NCBI GenBank assembly: GCA_015680685.1
Contig: MNCI01005779.1
Span: forward strand, 567,189 to 631,188
Length of the DNA stretch: 64,000 nucleotides
Direction of reading: 5' to 3'
Source of the DNA: Gnetum montanum
Taxonomy: Eukaryota > Streptophyta > Gnetopsida > Gnetales > Gnetaceae
The notes beneath the pieces were generated by a model. It saw only the letters and a program-made list of their open reading frames with translations, made no database searches and was not told where the DNA came from. Below, one piece after another: positions 34,930 through 48,400 of the stretch. Numbering within the stretch: position 1 is the stretch's first letter; every line of letters starts with the position of its first letter. The position numbers and the translations under genes were made by a program.

Positions 34930-37190
34930 GCCCCGTTTTCATGGTTGTTTTAGTTCACTAGGTTTTGCAAAGATTAAGGTTGGGTTTTATTTTAATTGAC
35001 AGAAAAACTTGTATATCTAGATTATTTGGAGATGGGAATTGCTACCACATTTTAAATCTAAATTTTCATTGCTATATTTGATGGTTTTGCTTTATTTAAA
35101 GTGCTTCTTATGAACTTTCCCTTTTGAGGGTTTTGGATGATTCAGATAGGGCTTGGTAAAATACACATATCTCTCTTTGTACTTAAAATATAATTGTGAT
35201 TTATATATTTTTTAGTTTCTTAAGAAATTATCTATAACTTTCATGGGGAAATAAGATTGTAATTTTTTGTAGATAAGGTGCTACAAGTTGTTTTTCTAAC
35301 ACTCTCTAGAATTGCAGCAATTTTAGTAAGGTCTAGAGTTAAGGATATATCTCTGGTTTGATTGTGACTATGATTCTAAAATTTTATTATGATACTTAAC
35401 ACATATATATCATCTAGATCCAAGTGGAAGTACTAAAAATTATCATATATGGGTAGAGTTATGATTCCATCATTGGGGGTTATCTAATTTTGTCTAAATT
35501 TAAGTAGAAATTTGATACAAAGATTCATCTATTAATATCACCATAGAAGTAGCTTAGTTTCTTTTGAAATTTTTATGAAACTTAGGCATGGATGCTATAT
35601 TTGAAAAAATATTAGAAGAAGTTAAAAATATGATCATTTGATAAAGTTATATAAGATTTACTTTTACTCACTCATTCGACCTCTATTTCTAATTACCTAT
35701 AATGCTAGACTAATATCCATTGCTACAAATCTATGATTGTTTATATATTTTTATAGTAATTGAGAATTGATGTTAGATTTCAATTGAATCATTAATTAAT
35801 ATGAAATTAGTAGGTATGTTTCAGTTATATGAGTTTTGTTTTTGCCTATATAGTTTGGCTATTATCTTGTTGAGAGGCTGAATTCTAGTAAAGTTGTTGG
35901 AAGATGTGTGTCATATTCTAATTTGGATCCTTGGCATTGTGATATATATTTTGAATTTATTTATAGATATTATCCATTGAAAAGTTTTTAAGGGATATGA
36001 ATTTTAATTAATTGTGAATATTTAGAGATTTGGTACTTGTATTGTTAAGTTTGATTTTTTGATTGGGTGTTGAATTCATGGAGGATTTGGATCTATTGAA
36101 TTTGATTTTGTTCGATTCTTAGACCATTGAATTTGTTGGGATATGCTAGATTGTTAATCTTGGAATAATTGTAGAGCATGTTAGATTTTGAAATTTTGGA
36201 TGACATGTTGGATTGATGATCCTTTGTTGGCTTATGTAAAAATGATGTTAGGTCCCTCCATCATCAATGTTGGTTTGTCATCATTCGATGATTGGATGAT
36301 TTCATGGCTTGATTATATACTATGTGTTTAGATGATAGAGTTAGCACCTAATTTTATCTAGTTGTAGATGAGGCTCCCTAGAGATGAGTTTTTTTATTGA
36401 CTCTAACTATCAGTGCACTAGTGTGGCTCTTACTATAGGCTCCATTTGGTAGGAGAGGATGGTCCATGGCTCATTGGTCTTTCTTGATGCATCTAGAATG
36501 CTAGTGGTGGGTATTCATAGGGATACCCTAGCATCAATATGTTTGGAAACCTTTGTGGAAATCCATAGGGACCACCTTTGTTAAAATTTTGGTGGGCATC
36601 CATAGGGACCACCTTTGTTCAAATCTTTGTGGGCATCCATAGGGATCATGTTGATTCACTGAGACTAATAATAAATCCATGCAAATGGTAATTTGATATT
36701 TTTTTGGAAACTTTGATTTGGAAACTTGAAAGTATACATGAAAACTTGATACACATTGATAGTGAGTGTAGTGCAAGCTAGCCTCCATGTTTTCTCAGTT
36801 GATTGGTGGAGTGGGAAAATGTTGGATTTAGATTGTTGCAATGGTAAAATGTATTGATCCCATTCTTGATGGATAATCATGTCACATTGGATTTTTGACA
36901 TGTTTGTGGATTCTTAGTTGCATGATGTTTGTGATAGTTGTATGTTTGGATATTCTTTACATTTGATATATGTATGTATTGGATTTATGACATGTTTGAG
37001 ATGGATTATCTTGGATGTTGTAGTGGTTATATTCTTGAATATGCTTTGCATTGATTATTTTGTAGGTTACCATGTCCTACCTAATCCTAATGAGACCTAT
37101 CCTTGAGTCAGCCACAAGATGGTGCCAAGGTTATTCACTTAGTGATAGTTGATATTTTTATTTTTTCTAGACTTGGAAAATTCACTTACT
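34930..37190 (+). repeat. Diverged chromovirus LTR related to that of H
   Basis: It follows the right LTR of H in order: a GTGTGGCTCTTA box (36430 and 31726), CTAGCATCAATATGTTTG (36528 and 31844-like), and CCTAATCxTxATGAGA(C/T)CTAT followed by GATGxTGCCAAGGTT near its end (37080-37125 and 32192-32245). It is more diverged than the two LTRs of H are from each other. It ends where the Tat/Ogre-like LTR begins. The start is approximate. Confidence 0.6.
36544..36650 (+). repeat. Tandem repeat, ~42 bp unit, about three copies
   Basis: The unit reads CATAGGGACCACCTTTGTT followed by AAATCTTTGTGGGCATC-like bases. It occurs about 2.7 times inside the diverged LTR and is absent from the equivalent part of the LTRs of H. 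Confidence 0.7.
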
Positions 37191-39740
37191 AGAATGGAAA
37201 TTAGAATATCCCAAGCACAGGAACAATTTTAGCCCTAAATCCCAAGGACCTCTAGAAATGAAGTTTAATGCATCATGGATGGTTTGGCTAATCACCTATG
37301 GGCTTACAAAAGTGTTAGGTAGAAACATAAATGAAATCGTGAATAGAGACATAAACATAAATGAAAACATAAACATAAATGAAAATGAAGTTGTAGATCC
37401 AGAATGGAAAAAGACACAGAAATGAAAACATGAATTCAAATTTGCACAACAATAAGCTACAACTTTATTAAAATGAAAAATAAAGTGAAAAGTTAAAAAA
37501 TTACATAGTTTTTTCTAAGTTCATAAGAAGTCACTTGAAGGAGCTTGAAGTCCATTGGAGCTTGTGTTCTGGACTTAAAACTCCATGATCTAGATACTTC
37601 CCAGCTCCAATTTCTAGCAACTCCACATTAGTGTCCACCTAAATTAGAAATTGTGGGAATAGGTTGGTGTTGCATCTTTGGTGAAATGGTATAATGTGGG
37701 AGTCACTATGACTAGCATAGATATCATTATTTTATTGCCAAATGGTTTGCAAGGTCACAAAGGCTCTTTTAGTTACAAAAATGCCAAATGCTGCTGCTCA
37801 AGAGAAGTTGGGAACAAGTTATTCTAGCATTTTCTCTAAAGATTATGGAACTAGAATAAGGTGTCTATGTTTGAACTTTACAAGTGTGGAATTGCTATTT
37901 TTAGGGCCTACACATCACTATCATGATTATTGATAGATTGATGTAAATTTACAGGTTAGAATGGTTACAATTATAAGTGTAGTTATCATTTATAATATTT
38001 TTGAAATAAACCATAGCCAGTAAAGTCCATCCATTTACTATAAATAGTAAACAAAATTTTGTAACTATCCTGACACTATCCCAATTATGCTAGCTTTGGT
38101 GGACTATGTTGAAGTTGTTAATATTTAAAATTATGAGAATGTAAAAAGCATTGGAAACTGCAAAAACTATCGAAACTGCTAGAAATTGTGGGAAATACTA
38201 GAAACCCTTAGAAATTGTGGGAAATACTAGAAACCATGGAAAATGTTGTCTATGCTAAAACTATTAAAGACTTGGATTGACTACACTAGCCACTATTGGA
38301 AAAATGGAAATGGAAATGGACAATGTCACTAATTCCAAAATGTAAAATGCCATCAATTGCAAAATGAAAAATTCCAATAGTTCCAACACTACATCTTCAT
38401 TGGGTTTTGATAGTGACTACATTGGATCAAAAATGAAAAATCACACTAATTCCATCTACATTGGGGAATAGATGGTTCTAGTGTAGTTGAGGCTATACCT
38501 CTACAAAAACCCATGAAAATGCTAATTTTGACCATTCCCAAGGCATTATCAGCATTTCAAATCCGAAATATAGATATGAGGTACCTTTTTCCACTTGAGA
38601 AGTGATGAAATAATAAATTTTGAGGCATTTTTCTAAACCCAAAAACTAAAATATGTAAGATTATAGCTCATGGACTACAAATCTTACATTTACAATAAAT
38701 TTGTGCCTCAAGTTGGGAAATGAAGGTTATAGTTTGCAACATGAATTTTTGATGGTGTTTCATTAGATCCTCTTTGTTGATGTTTGGAGGATTGACCTAA
38801 GAGACATCAAAAAAGAATACAAAAAACCAATGTAGGTCCATCACCAATGTTTTCTCTCCACAGTTGATCTAGTAGTGTCAAACCATGATGAAGAGTGCTT
38901 ATAATGATGGAATAGGATTATGATGAGATATCATAGGGTAAAGGTAGTATTTGATTACAAAGAATGATCATGAGGATTAACAATGAATTCCAAATGTTGA
39001 CATCATGGCTACAATATGGCATCAACATGTTGGTTAATCAATAATTCCTTGCACTTTATGTTTTGAATTGTTGGTTACTTAGTAATGTGTTTGTGGAACC
39101 ACCATCTCACTTCAAGGTTTCTTTGGTCACTAAGATCCTCCCTTTGCATGTTTGAAGCCATTAATTTGTTCTTTTTAGCTTTATCAGATGTTTAACTTCT
39201 TGGAAATTTTCTTTACCATTTTTTATTGGGATGCAACCTTCATTAAGTTTTGTTATCAAGGTCAATTTTGATTTGGTTTTCTCATTAAATGAGATGTATT
39301 GCATTTAATAGACTTGTAGGTGGACATGATGAAGGAATGTCACATGGCCAAAATGCATGATCATCAAACATAGGTTATCATTTTTACTTAGGGTGAAAAA
39401 GATTATAATTAGGCTACAAGATTAGGCTTAAGGAGTGGTAATGGTATTGATGTGCAACAAGCACTTTTGGTATGACAAGGAAAACTTACTAAATCTTGCA
39501 CATTGAGGTCATATGATGACTTGCTACCATAATGAGTTACACCTCCATGATGTCTCCAAGCTTCATCTTGCAATCACAACTCAAGAGAATAAGAAAATAA
39601 AACCAAGTAGCCATGTTATTACAATACAATGCATAAGATCATATAGACTGATCAATAAACTAGGCTACCATAGGTCACCAGTGTTATAAATTTCCATGGT
39701 TCATTTATTATACAAAAAGAGGTAAAGAAAAGAATGTTGG
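37190..39740 (-). repeat. 3' untranslated tract and LTR of B
   Basis: It aligns with 59150-60515 in the same orientation and with 10300-12700 in inverse orientation. The segment 38480-38780 matches 60180-60510 closely in layout. The integrase C-terminus ends at about 39774, so the LTR start is between there and about 39650. It contains the inverted repeat TTTACTATAAATAGTAAA at 38034-38051. Confidence 0.7.
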
Positions 39741-39773
39741 CTCTCTCATTATTGGTAATAAAGGTTGTTGATG

Positions 39774-41525
39774 TCAGTTGTCAATTCTTATAGGTGACAT
39801 GTAGTAAGGCATTAGATAGGAATGATTGACTAAATTCACCAAGTCATTCTTGTCTATATATGCTATTTTGAATGCTCTATCACAATAGGTTGTAGTGATC
39901 AAGAAAGTTCCTTCCCAGTTGGATGAGAATTTGTCTGCATGCCTGTGAACAACTTTGAGGGCCATGTCTCCTTTCTTAATATCATGCTTGTTCAAGTTAT
40001 GTTGGTATTATTGTTTCTACCTCTCATAGCACTGCTCAATGTGATTAAGCGTTTTCATGCATTGCTCCTTCATCAATTCTAGGTCCATGGTACATAGCTT
40101 CTATTTCTATTCATCATTGTCCAATAAAGACTACTCGGAGTAATGAAACTTGCAATTCAAAAGGAAAAATAGCTTTAGAACCATAAATCAAGCTATATGG
40201 GGTTACATTGATTGCAGTTTGATCTATTGTTTGGTCGGTTCATAGTGCATGGATAAGCTGCTAATGCCACTTATGTTTGTTATTGTTCAACATCTTTTTC
40301 AGAAAGTTTAGGATGGCCTTATTGCTTGTTTCAACTTGTCCATTGGCTTGAGGGTAGTACAACGATGAAAACGAATGCTTAATGACTAGGTCATGAATTT
40401 TTTTTTTCATTTCTTGGATACTAAACTATGGTTCATTGTTTGTGACTATGATCATAGGTATACCAAAGAAGGATACTATGTTATCTAGTATGAATTTATT
40501 ATACCTATTGAGATGTTGTCTCTTTTAGAGGAATAGCTTCAATCTACTTTTTAAAGTATTCAATTATAGTGATGATAAAGCTATGCCCTATGAAAGACTT
40601 AGGTGTTATAGGTCCAATGATATCCAACCCCCATCATTAAAATGACCAAGTTATCTAAGAAATGTGTAAATTAGTTGGTGATACATGTATAAGATTATTA
40701 TGCTATTGACACATGTGACAAGTTTTAACCTTCTACAGGTATTCATTTTTCATATAAGAACAATAATAACCTAAATATTTGATTTTAGAGACCATGGCTC
40801 TAGGTCCTATATGTTCCCCCACATACACCTTCATGAACCTACTCTAGGACTCGATAGGCTTTAGTTTTACCCAAGCACACTAATAATATACCATCATAGG
40901 ACCATCAACAAAATGTGTTAGTGCCAACTATGACATACCATTTTCATCATTTATGTACAATGTTCTTTTGAGCAATAGTCAAGTCTTATGAAGGTTCACT
41001 ATGAATAAGATAAAATTGGATGTGATCATACCACTCTCTTACAAGAGTAGTATGAACTATGACTATGAAGTTATCCTTAATGTTATACATGATGAGAATA
41101 GCCAAATCCATAGTCAGGGTGGGAAACTTGTTAAACACATTTGATGTCACATTAAGGGCTAGCATCACAATGGCATCAACTAGGATGTTCACATTTTAGT
41201 GTACATGCTGGATATTAATGTCTATAAATTTTTGCATTAGTTTCTTTCCTAGGTCACACTAATATTGCAAATTTTTGGCTTTACATGCATAAACCTTAAT
41301 TACTTGGTTTACCACAAGTTGTGAATCATCTTTGATAATTAAGCGCTTGATTTCTAGATCACAAGCTACCATCATTCCCTTGATCAAATCCTCATACTTC
41401 ACTATATTTTTGGTACATGAAAATTCAAGACGATAAGTAAGGGTTGGATTTCAGTAGATGGGAATGTTATGATGGTAGCAACAATGGTTCCATGAGTAGT
41501 TTAAAATCCATCAAAGTGCATGACC
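39774..41525 (-). pseudogene. Tat/Ogre-like RNase H end and integrase of B (copy 1)
   Basis: Minus-strand order: the end of RNase H with NILVDAIVMLAL (41192) and the post-RNase H linker; an HHCC zinc finger near 40700-40850, eroded; an integrase core with LDIIGPITPKS, FIITIIEYFKK and IEAIPLKET (about 40630-40540); YYPQANGQVETSNKAIL with the catalytic Glu intact (about 40370-40320); and a C-terminal domain with KGDMALKVVHRHADKFSSNW, EGTFLITTTYCDRAFKIAYI and VNHSYLMPYY (39995-39774, open for 73 codons). The F(S/K)xNWEGP-like box is typical of Tat/Athila integrases. Several stops and frameshifts. Confidence 0.75.
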
Positions 41526-41529
41526 ATCA

Positions 41530-42200
41530 TTTTGACCTTTTGGTATGTTAAAACCTTAGAAAAAATGGAGAACATAAACTATTGTGGAATATGATATTTT
41601 TGTAGGGTATGAAGAAGAGCTCAAAGAATGACATCTATAAGAAATATCTAAGTGGAGACTACAAGGATTTATGGGAGCATGAATAACTACAAGGATATCT
41701 AAATAAAGAGTGCAAGCTAAATGAAGATGCTCTAATGATTGAGTAGAAAGTTTGAAATCAAAGTTCAAAAGTAGAGAAGACATCTCCCAAAAATAGGAGA
41801 TGTCTCTTATCAAGAGAAGATGTCTCCCAGATGCAAAGGACATCTTGGCTGAAGTGAAGGTTATCCAAAGAAAATGTCTCCTAAAAATAGGATACATATC
41901 CTTTCAAGAGAAGACATCTCCATCTGAAAAGAGATGTCTTCCTATAATTGAAATCATTTTTAGAGAGATGTGCCAATCTCAAAGGAGATGTCTACACTAG
42001 TCATCAGTTATTCATTGCATCAATTTTAAGGTGATTTTGAAAACTCTAAGGCTATGTAAAGACTGCATTCTCTTGAAAAAAGTGCAAGCATTATGCATGA
42101 ACTATTACTATAAATTAATCATTGTATATTTTACTTGTGTACTTCATTTGTAAAATCATTTTTTGATTTACTTGTGATTTTGTTTCTCTCTTGTTAGTAA
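41530..42200 (+). repeat. Partial copia LTR (G/E family) inside Tat/Ogre-like pol
   Basis: It begins TTTTGACCTTTTGGTATGTTAAAACC and follows the LTR of E closely through the GAGATGTCTC motifs to TTTCTCTCTTGTTAG near 42195, then stops. The last third of the LTR is missing. It contains AGATGTCTC hairpins (perfect 9 base arms at 41779-41804). It lies exactly between two copies of the same pol region. Confidence 0.8.
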
Positions 42201-42209
42201 AGGGGCTAT

Positions 42210-44836
42210 TCATGAAAAACCCATACATATGATTTTGATGTTGTTCATGGTTGCTATTTTTTTGGCACGTGTCATAGTTCTTAACCTTCTGTAGGTAGTT
42301 ACATTCCATATGGGGCCAATAATAGTCTAACCATATAATTTTGGTAGCCATAGCTCTAGGTCCTATATGTCTCATAACCACTCTCATGAACTTCCTCTAT
42401 GACTATTCTTGCTTTGATTTTACCTAAGCACTTTAACAATAAATCATTGTAGGACCATTGACACAATGTGTTATCACCTATTAATACATACTACTTTGAT
42501 TATTTGTGTAAAAACATCCTTTTGAGCAGTAGTTAAGCCTTGTGAGGTTGCACCATGCATAAGGTAAAATTTGATATCATCGTACTACTCTCTGGCAGGA
42601 GTAGTATGAACTATGACAATAATGGTATCCTTAGTGTTTTTTGTTATGGAGAGAGCATAGTCCATGGTTGATGTGGATAACTTACTAAACACATTTAGCA
42701 TTACACTAAGGGCTAATGTTGCAATGGTGTCAGCTATGATGTTCTCATTTCAGGGTATGTGTTGGATATCAACATCTTTAAATTGTTGCAACAATTGTTT
42801 CCCTAGGTCATAGTAATTTTGTAAATGTTTGGCTTTACATGCATAAACCTTAGTCACTTGATTAACCATAATTTGTGAATCACCTTTGATAATTAAGCAT
42901 TTAATTCCTAGATCATGAGCTACCATAATTCCTTTGATCAAACCCTCATACTCCACTATGTTGTTGGTACATGAAAACTCAAAACAATAGGTGAAGGATC
43001 AAACTCCACTAGATGGAAAAGTTATAATGGAAGTAGCATTGGCCCCATGGGCATTTGAAGCTCCATCAAAGTTCATGACCACCATGTAATCCTCAAGAAA
43101 TTGTCTAATGACATTAATTTACTCATCAGGGAACTCAATATCTATAACTTCTTGGTCATCAATAGGTAATACCATGAGTTGTACAGCTATAGTTTTACCT
43201 TTCATTAAAGATTGAGGATATAATGAAGGTTAAACTCCATTGTTATGGCTTTCCATCAAGCTATATAGCTACCTTCGTATAGGTTATTCATTATGGCTTT
43301 AAGCATGCTATCTTTGAAAATGATATTGATTTTTCTCCTTAAGAGGTAGTATCTCCACTTCTTGAATAAGAAAACTAGTGCTAGATAATACTTCTTCACT
43401 TTAGTGTATCAGGTCTCATGTGCAACTAGTGCATGTCTAAGGTAGTATATTGGCATCTCTACTTCATCATCATGTTTTTAACAAAGTAGAGAGGCAATGG
43501 ACATGTTGAAGATGGTAAGGTAGATGTAAAACATTTTATCCTCTTATGAAGGATAGATTATTAGTAGTTATACCAACTCTTTCTTAATGTTTTCAAAGGC
43601 CTCTTGGCATTGAGCCATTCACTCATGGTGAATCCCTTTCTTAAGCAACTGTTGCATGGGCTGTAAATTATTTGTAAGTCTAGTGATAAAACTATGAATA
43701 AACTATAATGTATCTTGTAATCTCTAAAGTTCCTTAAGGTGGGTAGCCACTACCAATTTGGATATGGCCTTAACCTTATCAAGATCGATATGTATCCCCA
43801 CTTCAAATACTACAAAGCCAAGCATCTTACTAGTCTTGACACTGAAGACACTCTTCTTAGTATTAAGCCTAAGCTTGTACTTATGGCATCATTTGAGCAC
43901 ACGATCTAAGTCATTAGTATGATCATTGACCACTTTGGACTTAATGGCTATGTCATCCAGGTAATTGTTGAGAAAACCTAGCATGTAATAGTTGAAGATA
44001 TAGGTCATGGCTCATTGATAGGTTACTCTTATGTTCTTAAGGTCACAAGACATAATAGTATAGCAAAAAGTACCCTAAGGGGTTATGAAGGTTGCGTTAT
44101 GTTGGGGCTTTAGATTGATCCTACTAATTTGATTGTATCCCAAGAATCCATCCATAAGGAAAATAAGGCATTTCTAGTCATAGTATTGATAAGTTGATTA
44201 ATACTAGGTAGAGGGAAGCCATCCTTAATAGTCACTCTATTTAGGTATCAAAAATTGATGCAAATATAGATACTTCCATTTTTCTTAGGAACTACCACTA
44301 TTTTGGACACCCATTCTATGTAGTCAATAGCTCAGATGAAACTTTCTTGGTAGAATTTTGAGAGTTCATCATGAACTAATAAGGCCAACTTAAGTCTAAT
44401 CTTGTGTACTTACTACTTAACAAGTCTAAAGCAAGGGTCTAGTATAATGTTGTGTTATACTATTCATGGGTTTAGGCTTGACATATCTTCATACTAATAA
44501 GCAAAAGCCTTAATATTGGCTTGTAAGACCTTGGTGATGTCTTGAGCTTGTTGAGGTTCTAAAGAAGAACTTATTTTTAGCATTTTCTCCTTACCACTAT
44601 GTGTTGTGATAGGAACCTCAACTAGAGGATCTTTGGTTATGTCTCTTGCCTCTAACTCAAGTATTTTGACTGGGTCTTTAGGCCATTCTAGAAGTTTCTC
44701 TAATGAGGCTATGTGATTAACAATACCCTTAGGCTTAAGATCCAGGCAATCAAGATTGATATCATTCAACATCACCATAAGGTTAACTTAGGCTCAAAGG
44801 TAGGTTGATATGATCCCAAGCACTCATACTTCAATA
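42210..44836 (-). pseudogene. Tat/Ogre-like pol: pre-RT, RT, RNase H, integrase zinc finger (copy 2)
   Basis: Minus-strand frame after the candidate acceptor: LKYECLGSYQPTFEPK, then DITKDPLVEVPITTHSGKEK and EPQQAQDITKVLQANIKAFA leading into RT. The RT palm carries YLDD at 43963-43952 followed by IAIKSKVVNDHTNDLDRVL. RNase H has NFDGASNAHGANATSI, CTNNIVEYEGLIKGI, IKGDSQIMVNQVTKVY and ADTIATLAL, so its four acidic positions are present (about 43080-42720). Integrase begins with HIGPRAMATKIIWLDYYWPH and YDTCQKNSNH (42380-42240) and is then cut by the copia fragment. Stops and frameshifts are scattered. Strong Tat-lineage signature. Confidence 0.85.
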
Positions 44837-45499
44837 CTACATTTCAACCATAAGCACATTAAGTGGAACCTAGGTAAAGATAAATAAATAATGCTAAAAG
44901 GCTATGAAATTATGTGAAAATATGCTACTATAATGCCAAAAAAAATGCAAATGAGGTCATACAAGGCTATAAATGAAAAGGTAAAGATAAGTAAATGCAA
45001 TGTAATAAAGGCTAAAGCAAGGTCAAAATAATGTAATAATAGGTCACAAGCTTGCCAGTGTTAGGCCTTAGTAGGCCATGATGCTAGTTTAAGGCCTTAG
45101 TAGTCTATGGTCACATGGTGCCAAATAGTGGTTAGGAAAGGTCAAACCCCACTATTTGATATCAATAAAAAGGCTAGACATTGGTAAATAAGCATACAAT
45201 GAGGTGAATAAAGAAAATATAAGGCTATGTAAAGGTGATACTAGGTCAAGAAGATCAACAATTCCACACAAGGCTAAAAACAAGTAGAAGCATCATGTAA
45301 CAAGGCCAAATTAAGCAAAATAGTCTACATATGATGAAACTTTGCTAACATAGGTTAAAAAGGATTAGGTTTTACCAGTTTTAGATCTTAACATGTCATG
45401 GATTAGGGCTATAAGGCTGTTGGGTAAGTTTGGACATCAATTAGGGCTATTTGGACTAAAACAACTAGGGTTTTAAAGCTTCCACACTAGATCCCACTT

Positions 45500-48400
45500 G
45501 TTTCCATGTTAGCCAACATAGAAGGGGTGATCCTTGGAATGGATAGGACATTCAAACAATTTTCCATGATTGTTTTGATCATCTTTTAACTTTTGATGAC
45601 TTGCATGTTTGTGTAGTTGGTTGGGGAAGGGAATGGGCTAGTTTTGGCATTAGTTTCAACCCCTTGAATCCCCCTTTGGAGCTTGAAAATATCTTCCACA
45701 ATAGATCCACACTTGGTAGGGTAGTTCTAGTGTGTAAACCAAGGAAAATGGATTTTAGGACATCCAGAGAACTAAAACTAGGGATGCAAGGCCTTCCTAA
45801 GGTAGCACAAGGCTAGATATGTCAAGATTGAGTATTTTGAAGGCTATTAAAAGTTAAAAAGTAGGTTTTGGGGCTTAACCCCTTTGTTTTCATGCTAGCC
45901 ATCATGGATGGAAGGTTGCTTAGTGTGGAGGATCAAATTTCAATCCAAAACAAGGTCAAAAAATGTTAAATTAGTATATGTAACCTAGATCTAAGAGTTG
46001 TGCATCCCCTAGCTTCATTTTGTGGCCATTTGAGTTGGTTTTGAGTGGAAAAATAAGTTAAAATTACTTCCCTTTTTCCATGTTGGGCATGGTAGCCCTA
46101 GCATGAAAGAATGGGGATGCACTTGTTCGATGATTTTAGGATGGTTTAGAAGCACATCAACTAGGTTTCTAGGCTCCAAGAATTGTATATCATGATTTTC
46201 CAAGTTTTTGGCTTATTTTGATCATGTTTAGAGGCTATATGAGGGCATCTAAGGTTCTACCCTGTGTTTCCAAACTAGGGACATTGCTCCAACATGGAAG
46301 ATGGGAGTGGATGATTTTTGAAGGCTAACATGAAGTCGAATAAATGCATACTTAAGGCTATGAGGTGCTAGGCTTCTCTAGTGTAGAGTTTTGATCTTCG
46401 AGAGTATTAGTCTATCACCAAGAGTGGAAGGGTATCTCTTTCAAGCTATTTCTATCTTACACAGTACGGAAGAGGCCTTTCCTAGCATGGATGAATCAAG
46501 AATCCTAGATCTACACCAGTTTGGATCATACTTAACTATGCATGTTAGTTCCCAAAGCTGTTAAAGTCAATGAATAGCATTTAAGGTCAAAGTTTGGTAG
46601 TTTTGGATATTCCTATGCAATTATTTTGGCTTACCCCTCTTTTCACAGTAGGGGTGGGGTGCCTAGTATGGATCTAGCTAGGAAGATCAAGGGAAATAGT
46701 GTTTTAGCTATTTGGGGTTAGTTTCACATGGCTTAAGAGCTTTGGAAGATGCAAACATGGTTCTAGTGTGCACACAAGGCTATCTAGTATTAATTCAAGG
46801 TGTTTAAGGGTTATTTTTGAGTCACCCAAATTTTCCATGCTAGATCCAAATTGGATAGAATGGAAGAGGTGGTCTTTAGTGTGGATAATCCAAGGAAGCT
46901 TGTTTTTTAACATTGTTTTATCACTTTTAACCATGCATGTGAGTCTCCAAGGTTGCTGGTGTTGATTGTTGATGTCTAGGATCAAACTTTGGTCATTCCA
47001 AGGGTTGTTAGATGGTTTTTGAACATCACCCCCTTCATCCATGCTAGGCCTAGGATTCTTAGCATGTATGGGATCCTCCCTAGCATGGAGAACCATAGGA
47101 TAACAAGGCTGAACTTTCTTAGTTGACTTCTAGAAGTTTGTTGGCTTTTGGAAGGGTTGGATTACTTTTGGAATCTAGTTTCTATGTAAAGTTAAATAGT
47201 TTTGGATTCACTCCTCCCCCCCCCCCCCCCCCCCCCCCCCAATCCATGCTGGGGCTAGGATGCTCAGCATGGATGAGGTCCTCCCCAACATGGAAGATCC
47301 TTAGGAGGTTAAGTTTTATTGATTTTTAGCATTATAGTATTTTTGAAAGGGCTATCAAGGTGCTAGTACAAGTACAAGGAAATTTGACATTATTTTCATG
47401 AATTTGGAACTTTCCATTGACCTTCCTAACTACATCCACACTGTTTTCATATTGGGCAGCATGGAAGAGATTTCCCTTAGCATGGATGAATCAACACTAT
47501 CAGATCTAGGCTAGTTTGTTGGCCAATTGACCATGCATGTTAGCCTTTGAGGTTACCAGTGTTGGTGGTTGACACGTAGTATTGAAATCAAGTAGTTTAG
47601 AGGTTACTAGGTCTCTCATGCAACCAACCACCCTTCCTCCATACTAGGTATAGTGTCCTTAGCATGGATGAGAGGATGATGGTATTTTTGTACAATTTTG
47701 ACAAATTTTGAGGCATCCGAATGCCTTGGATAGTTTTGACAAGGTCGAGAGGTTACTAGAGTAGGTCATTAGGTCATTTTTGGTTATAAATTTGATTTTC
47801 TTGCATACCCCATTGGCTTCCATGCTAGCTCCATGTAGGGAAGCATGGAGGGAGGGTTCATTAATGTGTAATAGTTTGTAGATGAAAAACTTAATTTGCT
47901 CTAGGGCTGAACTAGCCTACTGAAGGCTATGAGGGAGTGTTAAGAGTAAAACATGGCTACTAGGTAGTTAATTTATGTAGTTTTGGTCATCCACCCATCA
48001 TCCACATTGGGGTCACCATGCTCAATGTGGATGAGGCCTTCCCTAGTGTGGAACCATGAAATCCAAAGGTTTCAAAATGCTTTTGAATGGATTTGGTAAG
48101 GTTTTGGGGTTGTCAGCGATGACTGGAGGAATTCTAGGTCATGTCGGCATACTCTATGGGTCAATTCTAGTTTGAATAGGAAATGGAAGATAAGTATGGA
48201 TGTCACCTCTCTTAGACCATGCTAGGAAATGCTACCTCAATGTGGAAATCCAAGATATGTCTAGGTCTAACAACGTCTCGCTTCCTTTGAGAGCCCAAGG
48301 TAGAATGAGGTAAGTTATAGCTATTAAAGATGACACGAAATTTATATTTTTAGGTTTTTAGGATGTAGGAAGCATGTATCCACATTGGGCATGGTATCCC

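Noticed and set aside
41556-42000. Open frames of 113 and 66 codons
   Set aside because: They fall inside a copia LTR fragment; repeats of GAGATGTCTC account for their composition.
45601-45816. Open frame of 71 codons
   Set aside because: It lies in the intron-like tract at the edge of the periodic array, with no motif and no counterpart in element A.
47123-47329. Open frame with a poly-Pro stretch
   Set aside because: The poly-Pro comes from the poly-C run; the rest lies in a non-coding repeat array.
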